Shown in pieces: positions 1 to 13,900 of a DNA stretch of 64,000 bases (the first letter of the stretch is position 1; every line of letters begins with the position of its first letter). Source of the DNA: Phoronis australis (Eukaryota; Phoronida; Phoronidae); NCBI GenBank assembly GCA_002633005.1, contig NMRA01000100.1, forward strand, positions 825,822-889,821, in the 5' to 3' direction. A program made the translations under genes and the position numbers. The notes under the pieces were generated by a model. That model had not been told where the DNA came from. It saw only the letters and a program-made list of their open reading frames with translations, and made no database searches.

Positions 1-1589
1 GCCATGGTAACAAGAAGAGCACCAGGCATGAAAAACAGATGCCTTAAATACGCAATAGGTAAATTCAAGGATGACAAATGCAAATCCCTCAACATTTACA
101 GCTTGAGACCTGAACTAATCTGAATTCCTCTTACATCAACACATCATTGAAAAACTACATCATAACCATTTCACCAACAGTTTCGAATGACTTTTAGTCG
201 ATAGATTTACCAGCATATATAGCTGACATAGTATAGCACCACTACATTAGTGCTTTTCAATAACTGTCAAAAGACATTTAGGGATAACACTTTAAATAGA
301 CAAGCTACCATGTCTTTTATTAAATTAGATCCCATATCAAGAGCAGTATTTACGTCATTTGAGAGGATTTCTAAATGCAGACTTTTTAGGGAATCAATGG
401 TAAAAAATATCATAGTGGAATCAAAATTTTGTAATATTTGCAAATAAACCTAGTTTAAATGGTATTAGTCTGTGACTTGTACACTTTTGAAGCCATCACA
501 GGAACTACTTTCAGATACAACAAAGGTGACATTAAGTCGCATAATATGCAAAAAGCCAAATTGTAGCTCAACTTCAACTGGTGACTAAATTCTACCATAC
601 AGATTTACCAGTACATATGCTTGGCCCTTCAGATAAGTCAGATTTTGCCTTACTCTGTTACAATTCTTGCTCTGGGTGCTCCTATGACATGTGCAAGTTT
701 TACCACATTCTCAAATGAATAAAAAATACCATTACGAGATTCACAACTCCCAAGGTAAGGTCACCCAAGATCCAAACCAGCCAACAGACTGAAGTATCAA
801 AACACCCAGAACCACCTGTGAATCCTCTCAATCCAAGCTGATTTCTGTGCATCAACCAGCAAACATGTCCAGTCTTCTATCACAGTGGACACTAACTAAG
901 TCTGCTAGTCAGTTACATGCCATCTGACCAGCTGACAGCATCAAGGGTGAACCTGCTAATCCATCAGGAACAGTCAGTATTGTACACCTCTTGAAATCCA
1001 TTGTGATTGATAACAAATAGCCTAATTAATTTATAATAGACTGAGACTGAGTAAACACAGGGAATTAGACTTGGATGTGAATTGAGACTCCTGGGTGTCT
1101 CAATGGATTGTTTGCCAGTGGTGCATTGGAAAGCTCTAAGGATTCAGGGGGGGGGTTGGAGAAAGCAGCAGGAGCCTATTAAATATTCAACACTGATATA
1201 TCAATACATGTGTTATCAAGATAAAATGAAATTCATTGTTTGTGTTGCATTACAATATGGTATAATCTCATCAATTTAGGACACAATATGGTCGACATGG
1301 GAAATTTTATTTTCTCCGATAATTTTTTCATGAAAGGCACATAGCACCACTGGAAACCAACGCTTTTCCAAGTTCAAGTTCTACACAATACCACCAGACA
1401 AGGTTTGAAAAATGGTGGCCATTCGCGTTAGATGTCCTTGAAAATGAGAAACAAGGCAATTTTAGAAATTGTTTTTGTTCAAAATTGGTGAGATATTACC
1501 GAACACCAGCATGTAAAGATTTACATTTCATCACCATCAACTTACGCCTACTCTAAATGTACACAACACAGGATTTATGGTTAAAACCT

Positions 1590-1656
1590 TTTCATTTTTT
1601 CCTTCATTGTTGTGAATGCACAGAATTTCTCAAAATATTGTCTAACGGTAGCTATG
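1590..1656 (+). repeat. Short dispersed repeat family R1, copy 1
   Basis: Shares ATTGTTGTGAATGC, TTCTCAA, ATTGTCT and GCTATG in order with 33390-33464, and more weakly with 17870-17938. Confidence 0.55.
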
Positions 1657-1767
1657 ATCTCAACAACTAAACAACAAGTAATAAAGCACCTCTTTATAGC
1701 CGCCATATTCTGTGCTTAACTGGTAAGCTTTTACTGAAACCACATATCTTAATCTAAAACTTTGTGG

Positions 1768-1845
1768 ATGCTCAGTAGCCTAGCTGGATAAAATAAACAG
1801 GCTCACTACCGTGAGGATGTGGGGTTCATTTTCACCTGGCAGATC
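1768..1845 (+). repeat. tRNA-like sequence (SINE head or tRNA pseudogene)
   Basis: TAGCCTAGCTGG at 1776-1787 fits the Pol III A-box consensus at every position. GGTTCATTTTC at 1823-1833 is a decayed B-box at about the right distance. A five-base-pair stem (CTCAC/GTGAG) lies between them. No clean acceptor stem was found, so this is not a functional tRNA. Confidence 0.45.
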
Positions 1846-4163
1846 TATTGCTCTCAAGACGCTTGGCAGTTTCTTTCGATTTGTTTGTGAGCGCGTCCGT
1901 TCCAAAATTAACTGTGATCATAATGAGCAGGCACAAGATAGAGCCTTAAGACACTACATCAGCTGCCGGTCTTAAAAGAGAAAGCGACCACTTTTGATGT
2001 CACCATCACTAAAATATAAATTCCCGGTGGTAACTTGGCACAAAATTTTCACGCTAATTGCAGTTCTCCTGAACCTTATTTAATATCCATTCAGTAATAG
2101 AATGCAATGCCAAGAGCAGGAGAAAGTCCACATCTTAATTGGTTCTGCACTCACTTCCATTCTGCAAATACAACTGATTGACTGACTATGTTCAATGGTG
2201 AGTCGCAGTAATGCGCTTGCTCAATGGACAGCCAATGTAGAAATAGTTAGGTTGCGGGTCCTTTGTTGCCATTTCCATAGCTTTCTATTGTTGGATGGAG
2301 AGCTGGTAACAGACAGGGGAACAGTATTGCTTCTACAAGATAATGAGGGATGCACCAGGGTCTGTATTTTTAGTAAAGACATTATCAAAAGACGTTGCTT
2401 TCTCTTTTAAAATTGATGTGTACTCCAGTTGACATGAGCACTCTTTTACACACAGCATTCCTTAATACCAGAGTCATAATTACCATGAGTACTGTTACTG
2501 TAATTTCTACTAAATCTACAGAATAAAATTAAACCAGCAAATAGTGAGCAATCATTAATTCCAAGCACTAGAACAAGTAGTTCAGCTACCTGCAGTTAGA
2601 ATATAGAAAAACAGCTGAACCATATGCTAAAAACATGGCACATCTAACTTAACATGGTCTAGAAACAACAATGACATGTTTACTAAAACATTGCCAACAA
2701 CTGCATGCAGATGACATTAATTAGTATTCAAAATAGTACACCAATCAGACAAACTCGCATGTGTGAGAAAAACTGCCAGGCTCATTTCGTCAGTAAACAG
2801 AGTTAATTCGGGTTCACTGCACCACGTTAATTCAGTCCTGACACCTGTGGCATATCAACGGAAGCCAACAGTTGAAGTACTGCAATCCTATTCAAGCCGC
2901 AGACAGCTTAAACATGTGTTTCTTGTGAACGTCAAACACACAGAATTATGATGGAAATTATTGATCTCAAATCAAATGGTTCTCTACGAAAGCAGTTTTA
3001 TAAAAATATCTCAATTCCTCAAACTTATGGCCAACCCCACAGGAGGCAAAAGCAAACCTTCTAAATACCCCAGACCACAGACTCCTGCCATGTATGAGAA
3101 ACGCATAGTACACTTCCATGTCATTCTCTTGCTTGGATGAGAAAAATGCTTTCCAAGCCAATGACCACCAAATGTAAACGGACATGGCAAACAATTAAAA
3201 AGTTGAGGCCTGTGGGTTTGATGGAGCTGTCACATAACATAGCCGTATAGAGAATTGCCTGTGGCTATTCCTGCTTCATTACCTACAGTCTCCACTGTCG
3301 CTAGCACTACAAGAGCTTTGTACGGCAAAACGCATTTTAAACTGGCGACTTCATATTGATGACATCGCTAATTTTCATTTAAAAGTGTCTGTGACCAGCG
3401 GCGCAGTGAACGCAAATTCTGAATTTACAATAACTGAGGTAGCGTCACCAAGAGTTGAGCTGGTCTCTTCCATCTCAGCATTAAAATTTGCAGAAAGATG
3501 TCACTTTTGCAAAGATGACATTCTTTCTCGCAAACCCATTGCTTTGCACTTCATAATAAGCAAAATTGTGGGAATTGTCACAGAATTACGTACAAAACCG
3601 CAAACCAAGAGTGCAACATTACGTCTGAAGTTACTTTTTAAGAAATATCCAAATTGGATGCTTCAATAGCTCTGAGTTTTCATCACTCACAACGAGGGCC
3701 AATCAACAGGGGAGAACAGAACTGACAACAAACAAGCGTGTTGTCTGTTGGGGGCCATCAAGACTATGAATGATGAAACAAGTTGTGTTAAATAGACCAA
3801 CTCAGTTTTAATATGGTACACATAATGTGAGATATTCGGATTCAGCATAACAGTTGCAGCTAGGGCATGGAATCTGCCTCAATTTTTGTTTGATAAGAAT
3901 GGTATATCATAGTTCAATATAATGAATACGCAAACAGTGTAGTTATCCAAAGATACATCTTAAGGTTATATGCAAGAACTTCTGAAGCAATCAAAATGCG
4001 AAACATGTAAAAACATGATTTTCGTTACTTTGCACAATTCTGCTCTAGTAACGACCTATAAAAGAATTTTGTGAAACTACCTAAAAGCACGGGACAAAAT
4101 TCCTCGGCAGCTAGGACATGGGCCTGGGTCGTTTGGTAACAGTCGCTTACAGGGGTCCTGCAC

Positions 4164-4215
4164 TTTGAGAACCAGTTTTCTCCACTGAATAACTGGCATC
4201 AAACTGGTTCTCAAA
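4164..4215. repeat. 15-bp-stem hairpin, short dispersed repeat
   Basis: TTTGAGAACCAGTTT (4164-4178) is the exact reverse complement of 4201-4215, with a 22-base loop. A diverged copy with nearly the same loop (about 30053-30108) marks it as a dispersed foldback repeat rather than a chance palindrome. Confidence 0.6.
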
Positions 4216-4414
4216 ATCTGAGCCTCGTGTAAGGTACTATTACTTGGTGCGATTTGTCACCACATGTCAAGGGGTGCTTTCACCAACTGCCCAGGTATCA
4301 TGACGTTGATCTGGGTTTTGAATGCATAGCGACAACAGAATGGTTCTCTGACCTTCAGTTGTTTTTGCACACACACATTTTACCACCGCATAGACATATA
4401 ATAAAAAGGCATAC

Positions 4415-4532
4415 CTGATTATACTTGGATGGATTCATCCATGCCAGGACATTCTGTTCCAGATAGGCCTGGGCCTGGGCAGCTATGGGGTTACCACTGT
4501 AACCATGACTACGGTTGTGACGTGATGATGAC
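4415..4532 (-). CDS. KIF26/VAB-8-like kinesin, fourth coding exon
   Basis: 118-bp exon between a good acceptor (CTTTATTACAG, ending at 4533) and a good donor (AATCAG/GTATGC after 4415). It starts by completing a codon with one base and ends in phase 0. It encodes 39 further residues (about 280-318): a Ser/Arg/His-rich stretch, then NPIAAQAQAYLEQNVLAWMN, which reads as an amphipathic helix. The incoming phase matches the two-base overhang of the exon ending at 10677, which is why I assign both to one gene across a 6.1-kb intron. I see no kinesin P-loop (GxxxxGKT) or switch motifs here or further left on this strand, so the motor-like domain should lie beyond base 1. The peptide alone is not diagnostic; splice signals, phase and codon-like composition support it. 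Confidence 0.55.
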
Positions 4533-7500
4533 CTGTAATAAAGGACAGCATTTTGCAATTCTGTTTAATGCAAATGTCTTTTCACAAGTCACCTTTGCAA
4601 ACTCATATTTTAAGAATTTCTTTTTTATATGAGCAACATTAGACTGCGCTTGCTGCAACACAAACCTTAAAAGGGCATACTGCAAGAGAAATGTCAACGA
4701 AGGCAGCTGCTGATTTATGGCGCACTATGCACAGTATTCAATAAAACAAGATTCCACTTTATGAATCCAAACCTTGGTTGGAGTTGAGCTATCTCAAAAT
4801 GGCTGAGATCACGCTGAAGTTAAAAATGTTTCGATTTCTTGGTTAAATGACTCCAAACAAACCTGTTTAAACACCTCACATCAAGCGAAATATAAATGCT
4901 GACAAAATTCAAAGACTCACAGAAACTCTTGACCAAAACACTCACTCCTCACTGCAAGATTCTCTGTTTTGTTTTTTTACACAACACTACATAAAGAAAT
5001 GCGAAAGAACTCATTGCTGTAGCTAACATCAAAACGATTATTACGATTATTATGCATGTCTAAAACCTCAATAACCCAAAGGCAGAGTAAAAACTGAAAA
5101 AACTAGAACTCGGACCCCTTTGTTGAAAACAAATCCTATTTCCATCTAGACTACAATAAGTAACTTAATACACGTAATCCTGTTTGTGAACAGACATGTT
5201 TTAATAGCAACAAAACAAAATCACCCAAGGCATCTCGAATTAGAAAACTATTATGTAACAGTTAATAGCTTGATCATGCAAAATATGACTCAAACTAATG
5301 CCAATAAAGACTGACATTTGAAAGTTTTTTACAAGGGTTGCTGCTGGACATCCAAACTTGCTTTGTGGCCACAGCGGGTACCATACATGTCATCCTCATC
5401 AGCCATCAGCCAAAGAAAATTTTTCATCTCCGCTGTTCTAGAATCCATAGTCAGCCACTAAATCCAGCAGAAACAGTGAGCGTGCCCACAACTTTCTACA
5501 TTAAAACTTGAATTGGTCACACTATTTTACCTAGCTAAAGTACAGAACTTCAAAGGGATACTTCTTCTGATTTTTACATCAAATTAGTCGTAATTGGTAA
5601 TTGGTATGCTATCAATACACCTCGATAGAGTGGATTAATTACATGTTTGTGCATGGGTGCTTTAAGAAATCTGCAAACACGTTTTACAGCTGATGCTAGG
5701 TCTTGCAGGGTCATACTACATGGAGTAATCGGGTCACACGTAATAACAGATTAGATACACCTGTGCAGTGTAATACTGTTGCATGTAAACAAGTGAATGT
5801 TCTTGGGAATACAAACAACACTACAGATAGCAGCAGGTTTCAAACTACAGTATGAGTTAAAAGTGAAGAAATTTTAAAGATCTCCCATTTATATAGTTCA
5901 CTTACAAATAATCTTGCAACTTCTTCAAATGTCATACATTATTTTGGGGTTTTAGCAAAAATCAATCCCAAACTAAATGTCAAACTTGAAACTGAATATC
6001 ATAATTTCATTTTTATATTTTTGCCCCCAAAAACTAACCGCTACTCTCCCAAATTCAAACAAAACATCTGTCGTAAGAATTCTTTTTTTGGATTAGTTAC
6101 CAGATCAGAATAGTTAGTCAATAAATTACGAGAATAACAACCAATACAAATACAATATTCAACAAGAACAAAAGCAATCTGGACTAATTACATGGCTGAG
6201 ACTGCAGTAAATTAATACAGTCTCAAAGGCACGACTGATCCACTGGGTATTGGAACAACACGCATGCCATTAATTGCGATGCATCAGCTGAAAAAACTAA
6301 TTTAATGACTGTTCATCTGTTCGCAGAACTGGGGTGTATTTTCAGCAGAAAGCCCAAGCCAGGGGCTTTATAACAGATCATTTAATTATCTACGGTAATT
6401 AATTTGTCATCAACCAGTATTGGGCCAATACCACACAAAGCTGTTCAATATACAACAAGGTGCATGGATGGATTACACAGTAAGTGAATCACATGAAGAC
6501 AATCCCTACTTACACTTTTTAATCAAACTGAATGCTCTTTGGCTAGATAATGCAAAGGCCTCATTTATGATAATCTAGATAGTTAATACCATGTCAAGAT
6601 TTGAATTTAGCACCAGAAGCAAAATGCCCATGGTCACGCCATTTTACTTCTGGGTTTTGTTTGTGAAGCATGGTAAGTCTATAAAAGAAATTTAACTTCT
6701 TGGTTATGCTCCAAATTAAAACATAGAAGCAAAAGTATGCTCGCCAGGTTAAAGTTTGTGATCTAAACACGTCTTGGCACAAAATCATTTAAAAACCTAT
6801 GCAGCGAAGATCAATCCTGCACGTTGTCTACCAGTTGTGTAAATCAATGGACGTACAACCTTACTAAGAACACACTTGAGATTGCTGTTTTGGCGTATCT
6901 GAACTTCGTGCTTTTTTGTAGGAAGAGTGTCATCATCTCAGCTGCTCTTTTATCATGCAAAATACATTACAACTAATGTGGCACCAACCCTTTGATGACA
7001 GCAAGCCTCTAAGTATATGTCTGCCTGGGGAATCATTCGCACTACTCGTATGGTCTCAAGTGGCAAATTTTACAGTGCTTCCTCATTGTCGTATTAATTT
7101 AAGGATGATTACAAATTGCACATCGACTAATATCAAAGCACAACAATCTATTGTGATATGAGCACTGGTTAACAGCCTTCCGCCTTCGGGTCACTCTACA
7201 TCTGGAGGAGAAGCAATGCACAGAGTAAACTGCAGCTTTCTACGATACCAGTCCAGTAGCTTGCCATCAAAACACTAACTGCTTAATAAATCTATGGTCA
7301 GCAAACTTCACAAGTATTAACACAACACAGATTATCATCAACAAATACAAGAACTCCTGTTGAAAACTTTGGTAATAACAAAGATACATTTCCCATCGTA
7401 TCACAAGTGTACTACAAAAGTGCAATATAATTTTAACTAAGATCCAAGGAGAAATTTAAGCCTAGTTTCCTGCTGACCGGTTTTCGCCTTGACACCGGCG

Positions 7501-10500
7501 CCTCAATGTCAAGAAAGGAAGAGGCTGTGAAAGTGAATCAGAAGAAAAGTTTACTTATTAAGGGATATCGGCGCTGAATTACCAACAAAATTTATTGATA
7601 AGGTTATGCTGGACTCCACTAAAATGTCCAAATTCAGCTAACTTTGGAACATCACATCTCAGAAATGCCTAATCGGATTCATATGAAACCTTCAGACACT
7701 AGGTATTATCCCACTATTCTGCAAAATGATGTCAGGAATTGTGGTTTAAGTTTCCTACTTCTACACAATACAAGGGGCTATCAAAAAGTTGGATTTTTAT
7801 GATTTACATACAAAAACTCCAGAGTTGCGTAAGACAAAAACAAAAGGGTAATTTAGAAAACTGTCATACTGTTTCTGAGATTTCATTTTGAACATGTGTA
7901 TTAGATGAAATTTGATCGCGTTATTGAAGCCGTTCTTTTGCTTTCAATGTACATAAGATATGCTCAAATTCACTAAGATTTCTAGTTTTAATAATATACT
8001 TTTACCGAGTTAAAACTGATAACTTTATTTTAAATATTTGACTAAATACACAGGCTGGTCAATAACATCCTACATAACCTTTAAGCCCCCTGAATTGCCA
8101 TCTTGGAAAACCATTGACCTGGTTCATATTTTGGGGTGAAACCCATTCATTTGGTTCTTTACTACAGCGAGTCAGCATAAAACCAAGGATGGACTGATGT
8201 TCGATTGCTTCAACTGAAAAATTCACTGTCATGATCTTGAGTTACACCACTTTGAAGTCTGTGATTTTGGCATGATCCGATTAGCGCTGTGTGGGACTAA
8301 ATCAAATTAAATGTGTCACCACGCTAAATTGCACAAGTAAATACACACAGAACTGCTACTTCACTTTAGTTAAACCAATATAAATAATTTCAAGTCCTAC
8401 TTGAACAGCGATAATTAATATGAATATACTTCCAAAATTTTATTCTAACAATTTACATTAAAACAAGGCTTCCAGCCAACTATGATACAACCAAAGCTTT
8501 TATTCAAACATCCAATTTCATCACATAAAGTACTTTTCTCAACTTCCCTCAATTAAAACAGCTTCAAAATGAGATGCAAACTCCCAGGTGAGTTCTTTAT
8601 CTGTATCCTAGCCTCAACAATCCCCTAGTTTCTAAGTTTTGATCCATGACTCAATTTCTTTTCTAACAAATCTGGCCTTGCATACAGGAGCACCTGTGAC
8701 AAACCCACTAATGAACTATCCAAAGAGTCCCTTAATAATCTCTTTGTTTGTTAAACAAAACAAGTATACAAAACTAAACCATTTAGTAATTAGCCGTCAG
8801 TATCTACATTCTAAAACAGTCTCAGAAAAAAAATCTCTACTTACTATTAATGTCCAATACAGTCCTTTAACTGGTATAGTTCCTTGACATGACAGTGTGT
8901 TACTGGTTGAGACAGAGCCTATGTGGACAGTATTGCCGTGGTGACGTGAGTGGGTGTGTGATGACAATAAGTGGACAGATGGGATTATATACCTTGTGTG
9001 GAGGACGTACTTGGTAAAAGCGCAAATTAATAACGTATCACTTAGAGGACTTGTTATAACTATTGAAGCCAACCAGGATGTTACTTCAAAGTGGTATCGA
9101 AAATATCTGCATAACACAATTTAACACAGTTAAGAAATGTGCTGAACCATATAGCTTATATTAACCAACAAGAGTATAAACAAAACAGAGTTCACTTAAA
9201 ATAGCTTTCTTGTGATGTTGTCAATAATTACTTTGCCCCATCATCAAACAATGCAAAACTGCTTTTAGTGCGGTTAGATTTTTTAAAAGTGTTACATTAA
9301 TCCTTTTAAAACCATGGTGATTTGTTTTGTCCAAACTCAGTTCTTCATTTCCCAATAGATGTCAGCACATGTTAGGCAACCTCCTCTGGGCTGACAGTGC
9401 ATACTTTCTTGGATGCTAAATTTCAGACAGTACATTCTTCAAACATTCCTCATGCACAGTAATATGTCTTTCATTCGTCATAAAGCAGCAGTGGTAGGTG
9501 CCATCAATTTTAGGCAAAAGAGGCCTTTTTGCAAACCACAAAATTTTAATTACCAACTTAACATTTAACCATTATTACTACAAAATTTCCCTAAAACCTT
9601 GTTATTCAAAGAAATAACATGAATTAGAAAGCTGAAAAGTAATGTTTGCAGCAATGTATAAATCTGTCATAGCAATTTATATTTATTGTTTTTCGTGCCT
9701 GTGATGATTCTCAATCCAAAAACATTATTCTTGTCTCAAACTACTCATCGCATCAATGTCACTTTTATGACAAACATGTTGAAGATTACTATTTAAAAAA
9801 TTTCGGACTGTATTATAATATAATATTAATGTAAGGATAATTTTAATTAGATGCATGTTGTCTGTGAATTTCATGTTGATCGGACAAAAATGCAGTACTA
9901 GCAGGCATACAATGACAACTTCAAAACTACCGTGAGTAAAGTTCTTATAGACTTCAAAGCGAGGAGTCAGTTCGTTTTGATTTTGGTTCTATCAGAAGAA
10001 ATAGTTCAAGTTTTGAAATAAAGCAAGGTATTCTTACACTCCCTGTCCTCTGTAACAGGAAAAATGCCTTGTGTGGAGCTTAGGCAGAGAAAGCACAGTT
10101 GGTTGTGGTGTGCATCTTGACTCATTCTGAGACTTGTGCTCACTGACTAAAAAGAAGGCNNNNNNNNNNNNNNNNNNNNNNNNNNNNNNNNNNNNNNNNN
10201 NNNNNNNNNNNNNNNNNNNNNNNNNNNNNNNNNNNNNNNNNNNNNNNNNNNNNNNNNNNNNNNNNNNNNNNNNNNNNNNNNNNNNNNNNNNNNNNNNNNN
10301 NNNNNNNNNNNNNNNNNNNNNNNNNNNNNNNNNNNNNNNNNNNNNNNNNNNNNNNNNNNNNNNNNNNNNNNNNNNNNNNNNNNNNNNNNNNNNNNNNNNN
10401 NNNNNNNNNNNNNNNNNNNNNNNNNNNNNNNNNNNNNNNNNNNNNNNNNNNNNNNNNNNNNNNNNNNNNNNNNNNNNNNNNNNNNNNNNNNNNNNNNNNN

Positions 10501-10676
10501 NNNNNNNNNNNNNNNNNNNNNNNNNNNNNNNNNNNNNNNNNNNNNNNNNNNNNNNNNNNNNNNNNNNNNNNNNNNNNNNNNNNNNNNNNNNNNNNNNNNN
10601 NNCGGCGATTATCTTTGTCCGAAATTGGTGGAATTTTACCATAACTTCCAACACAATGTACTCGAGAATCACAAAC
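4533..10676 (-). other. Intron 3 of the KIF26-like gene, including an assembly gap
   Basis: 6.1-kb AT-rich interval between the exons at 10677 and 4532. It contains the N gap at 10160-10602. The rest shows only short open frames (up to about 106 codons) without recognisable domains. No RNA gene or mobile element with clear ends was recognised here. Confidence 0.45.
10160..10602. other. Assembly gap (443 N)
   Basis: Run of N bases. Its left edge follows AAAGAAGGC and its right edge precedes CGGCGATT, within intron 3 and about 75 bases beyond the donor of the third KIF26-like exon. Open frames drawn across it are not real. Confidence 1.
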
Positions 10677-10912
10677 CTCAGGTTGTTGATATAAGCTGGG
10701 GGCGGCTGTCCACCTCTGACAGGTAGCCTGTTGTTGAGGCCAGCAGTAGGCTCCATCAGCTGACCATTCTCGTAGGACTGAACCATGGTGATGGCCTCGT
10801 GTCTCAGGTAATGCACGCTGGTATCACATACCTCACATTGGTCATTGGTCAGTGTCTTGTGGCAAGATTCAGGCAGTTGGAGTTTATCTTGGAGCCGCAA
10901 CAGGTCAGCTTC
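10677..10912 (-). CDS. KIF26/VAB-8-like kinesin, third coding exon: second CxxC module
   Basis: Acceptor TCCAACAG lies just upstream of 10912 (phase 0), matching the phase-0 donor at 41632. The exon encodes residues 201-278 plus two bases: a leucine-rich helix (LLRLQDKLQLP), then QCEVCDTSVHYLRHEAITMV with Cys226 and Cys229 followed by a helix, then a Pro/Gly linker ending QPPPAYINNL. The helix, CxxC and helix layout echoes the preceding exon and is the strongest reason for the KIF26 call. The donor chosen is AG/GTTTGT at 10677 (phase 2), because the next exon's acceptor needs two carried bases; the junction codon reads AGG (Arg). The alternative donor at 10640 (phase 0) would put the next exon out of frame. 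The open frame continues into the N gap, but that extension is intronic in this model. Gene identity is moderately supported; the exon itself is well supported. Confidence 0.62.
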
Positions 10913-13900
10913 CTGTTGGAACAATCACAAACTATCAAATTTGCATAAATGAAATGCACTTAAAGTGGGTGGCAAAACTTTAAAAACAGGCAAAGTTCTT
11001 CTCATCAAAAATCAGCAAAATGTCAAAAAAAAATCCCTGGCTCTGTTCTCTGCCGCTTCACTGATTATTTTCTTCTTTTAAGTTTCACAAAGTTCTTGAA
11101 TATAAAACATAAGCTCTACATACCTAGTCAGAAGTTAATTAGCAGACTCATGAATGCATTATCAGTTCCTAGTTTTGGAAAGACAGGACCACTTGCACAG
11201 TTAGTGCACACAGTCAAACAAGTGAACAACGATTTGCACCCCGCCACCCAGCTTATTGTATTTTGTATGTGTTAGCCTGTAACTCGCTATGCAACAGTTA
11301 GATTTTATTGGCATTGTAATAATGAATGGAGAACCAATTATGATTACCAAGGACAGCAGCAGTGGAACGATCCAAGTGCAGCGCAACACAGAGAATTATG
11401 GGTAATTATCTCAGAATCAGAGAGGGAGTTGCTGGTATTTCAATTGATCAAGGCCATAAATAAGAGACATTTGCAACAATATTCCTTGAGTTTCTTTTAT
11501 CTAAGCATTTTAGCTATTAAAGTTAATGACAAGAAAAAAGATGGCAGCTCAGTTGCATTAAGTCCATGTAAAACTACAGTAACTGGACATTGACTGAGTA
11601 CCGAGTTAAACAACCTGCTAGTGTTTCACCTCACTCTGCCTTGTTAGGTCAAAAGAAGCTGTACACAAGTCAAGGTGAACTACTGTGCTCATCCATTAGA
11701 ACAGCTAGGCATGGCTTACAACCCATCCACAATTTGTATAACTGAGACATCCTTGAAAGTGCCTGTGTCTCTCTGAATATTCCCAACTCATCACAAGTTT
11801 AGCACCCAAATGCAGACATCCCGCTTACCATAGAGTAACAATAGGTCAACATCAACACAACCTTTCTAAATCCAGGAGGGGAAAATACCCACACTCTCCA
11901 GCTCTTTACTGTACAGTTCGTTTGGTTGATATGCATTCTGATAAATAGCATTCAATGAGCTATTTAATTGAACTCTATGACCGTAATCACGTGTGAAATA
12001 TAGTGAAAACATTTTGCATTAACACATGACTCCTCAAATACTTTCCTTTTTAAGTGTCCATGCTCGGTTTAACCCCCACCCCAATTTTTTATTTCCCTAG
12101 TTTAAGGTCTAACGATCTGATTTATATTTAGCATAGTTCCCTCCACTTTCAATTGACAAGATTTTCACATACTTTTCTTTAACCATTTGAATAGTGCTTT
12201 GAACTATAATCTTTACAAATGACATTGAATTTTTTTGATAAAGTGCTCTAAAACCCATCGTTTTCATATTTTACGAGTAAAGAATGCCAAGATATAGAAT
12301 TCGCAACAGTTGCATTATACATGTTAAATGAAGTTAAAAAGAATATTTGTCTTCATTTTCGTTTTTAGCTACTTCATTCCAGTCGGCATCTTAAAAACAG
12401 AAGTTGGTAAATAAAAAATCTAAATGCAAAATCTTGCAACAGTGATCTATTGTTTGTCTAGGCCTTGCTGACTGATAAACATGAAATGTTTGGAAACCGG
12501 TGGACCGGTAGCAAAGAATAAGCAAAACCTGGGAACAGGTATGGCGAGCAGTAACCCGCTCAAGTACGGTAAATATCATGAGTAGTCAGTGAACAGAGAA
12601 TCAAAGGACCTACCTTTAACAATTCAGTTGCTTAACCTGTCACCACAACAGTGCTCTATTAATGTTTTATAATATCCATGTCATATTAATTACACATTAA
12701 GGTACACTTAACATTTACAGCCAGGTTGAGGTGACCAGGTTTAATTAGCCGGCGCCAGCAATAATTACCGGTCATCAAGACATAACCTTCCACGGTTGTC
12801 AAGTGTCCAGCTAGTTGTTATGTAATCCGGCAGTGCGTGTTGTCTTAATTAATAACTAACAAATACGCTAATAATTAGTGTACACAAGGCAGGCTTTTAT
12901 ACCCATTGTTTTCACTGACTGTTTGATCATTAATAGGAACGTGAACATTGATTTAAAGGAGTTTATATTACAGTCTCATGAAATATTTATTATTTTGTCT
13001 ACTTCACTAACAAGGCATGATTCACCACTGACAGAAAAATGCATCAATGGGAACCAATTATATGAGTCATTAAACAATAGATGTTACAGATAGTATTAGC
13101 ATAACATGGCTACCATGTATGAACACTGAAACCGTTAAGAGTAAATTGTCACTGGACCGCTACCTCCATCCAAAGAACATAAGCATTACTCAAGTCAAGC
13201 ATTTCAATTCCAAATCTTTATCAGAAGGAGAATCTGCTTAACTAAACAGGTTGAAACGACTGCCTCTCTCCATTTCTACACTGAATGAACTTGATAGTCA
13301 CATTTACTGTCAACTGACTACTTTTTATACCATTTCTTTCTAAGCAGCACGATGTGGAAACTTAAGCAAATCCACAGCCAGCAGCAGTCCTTGGAAAGTG
13401 AAACAGAAATAACCCAATTAGAATTAAGTGAAAAGCATCGCACATGACTTGATTCGTACAAAACCCTGTGCACAAAACAGTTGTGAAATCACAGTCCTGT
13501 ATTTCAACTGAGAAAAAAGAACAGACCTGCCACTGTAAGTTGCTGGATGATAATAAAAGATCCCAGAAGCCACTGTTCCTCAGTTCCTCATGTCAACATG
13601 AATCATCTAGTCAAATTCTCAAATTCTTTCCTGTCACATGCAGCACAAAAGCTCAATGCTGAATCCCAGATTGGCTAATGCAGTACAAAAACACATGGAC
13701 AATGGCCCAGTTATTGACAGGTAGTCAACACAGCCCCATACCTGCAGTAAAGCAGTCTACAGCTAACTAATTACCTTCATTAAACAATAATTTAAAAGGC
13801 ACACACAAAGGAGGACAATGGTAATGCCCTGTCTATTACAGTAAGTCAGGCCCACTTGTTTATGTATCATGACATGGTCAAGAGAGCTATTGACAAGGCC

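Larger units (their letters stand above)
1..4414. other. AT-rich sequence downstream of the last visible KIF26-like exon
   Basis: Probably the next intron of the minus-strand gene. It holds a tRNA-like SINE head near 1.77 kb, a short dispersed repeat at 1.59 kb and the hairpin repeat at 4.16 kb. No kinesin motor motif or splice-bounded exon was found on the minus strand. Confidence 0.4.

Noticed and set aside
10034-10924. 296-codon minus-strand frame spanning the N gap
   Set aside because: Most of it is undetermined bases. Only 10677-10912 is supported as an exon; the remainder is intron and gap.
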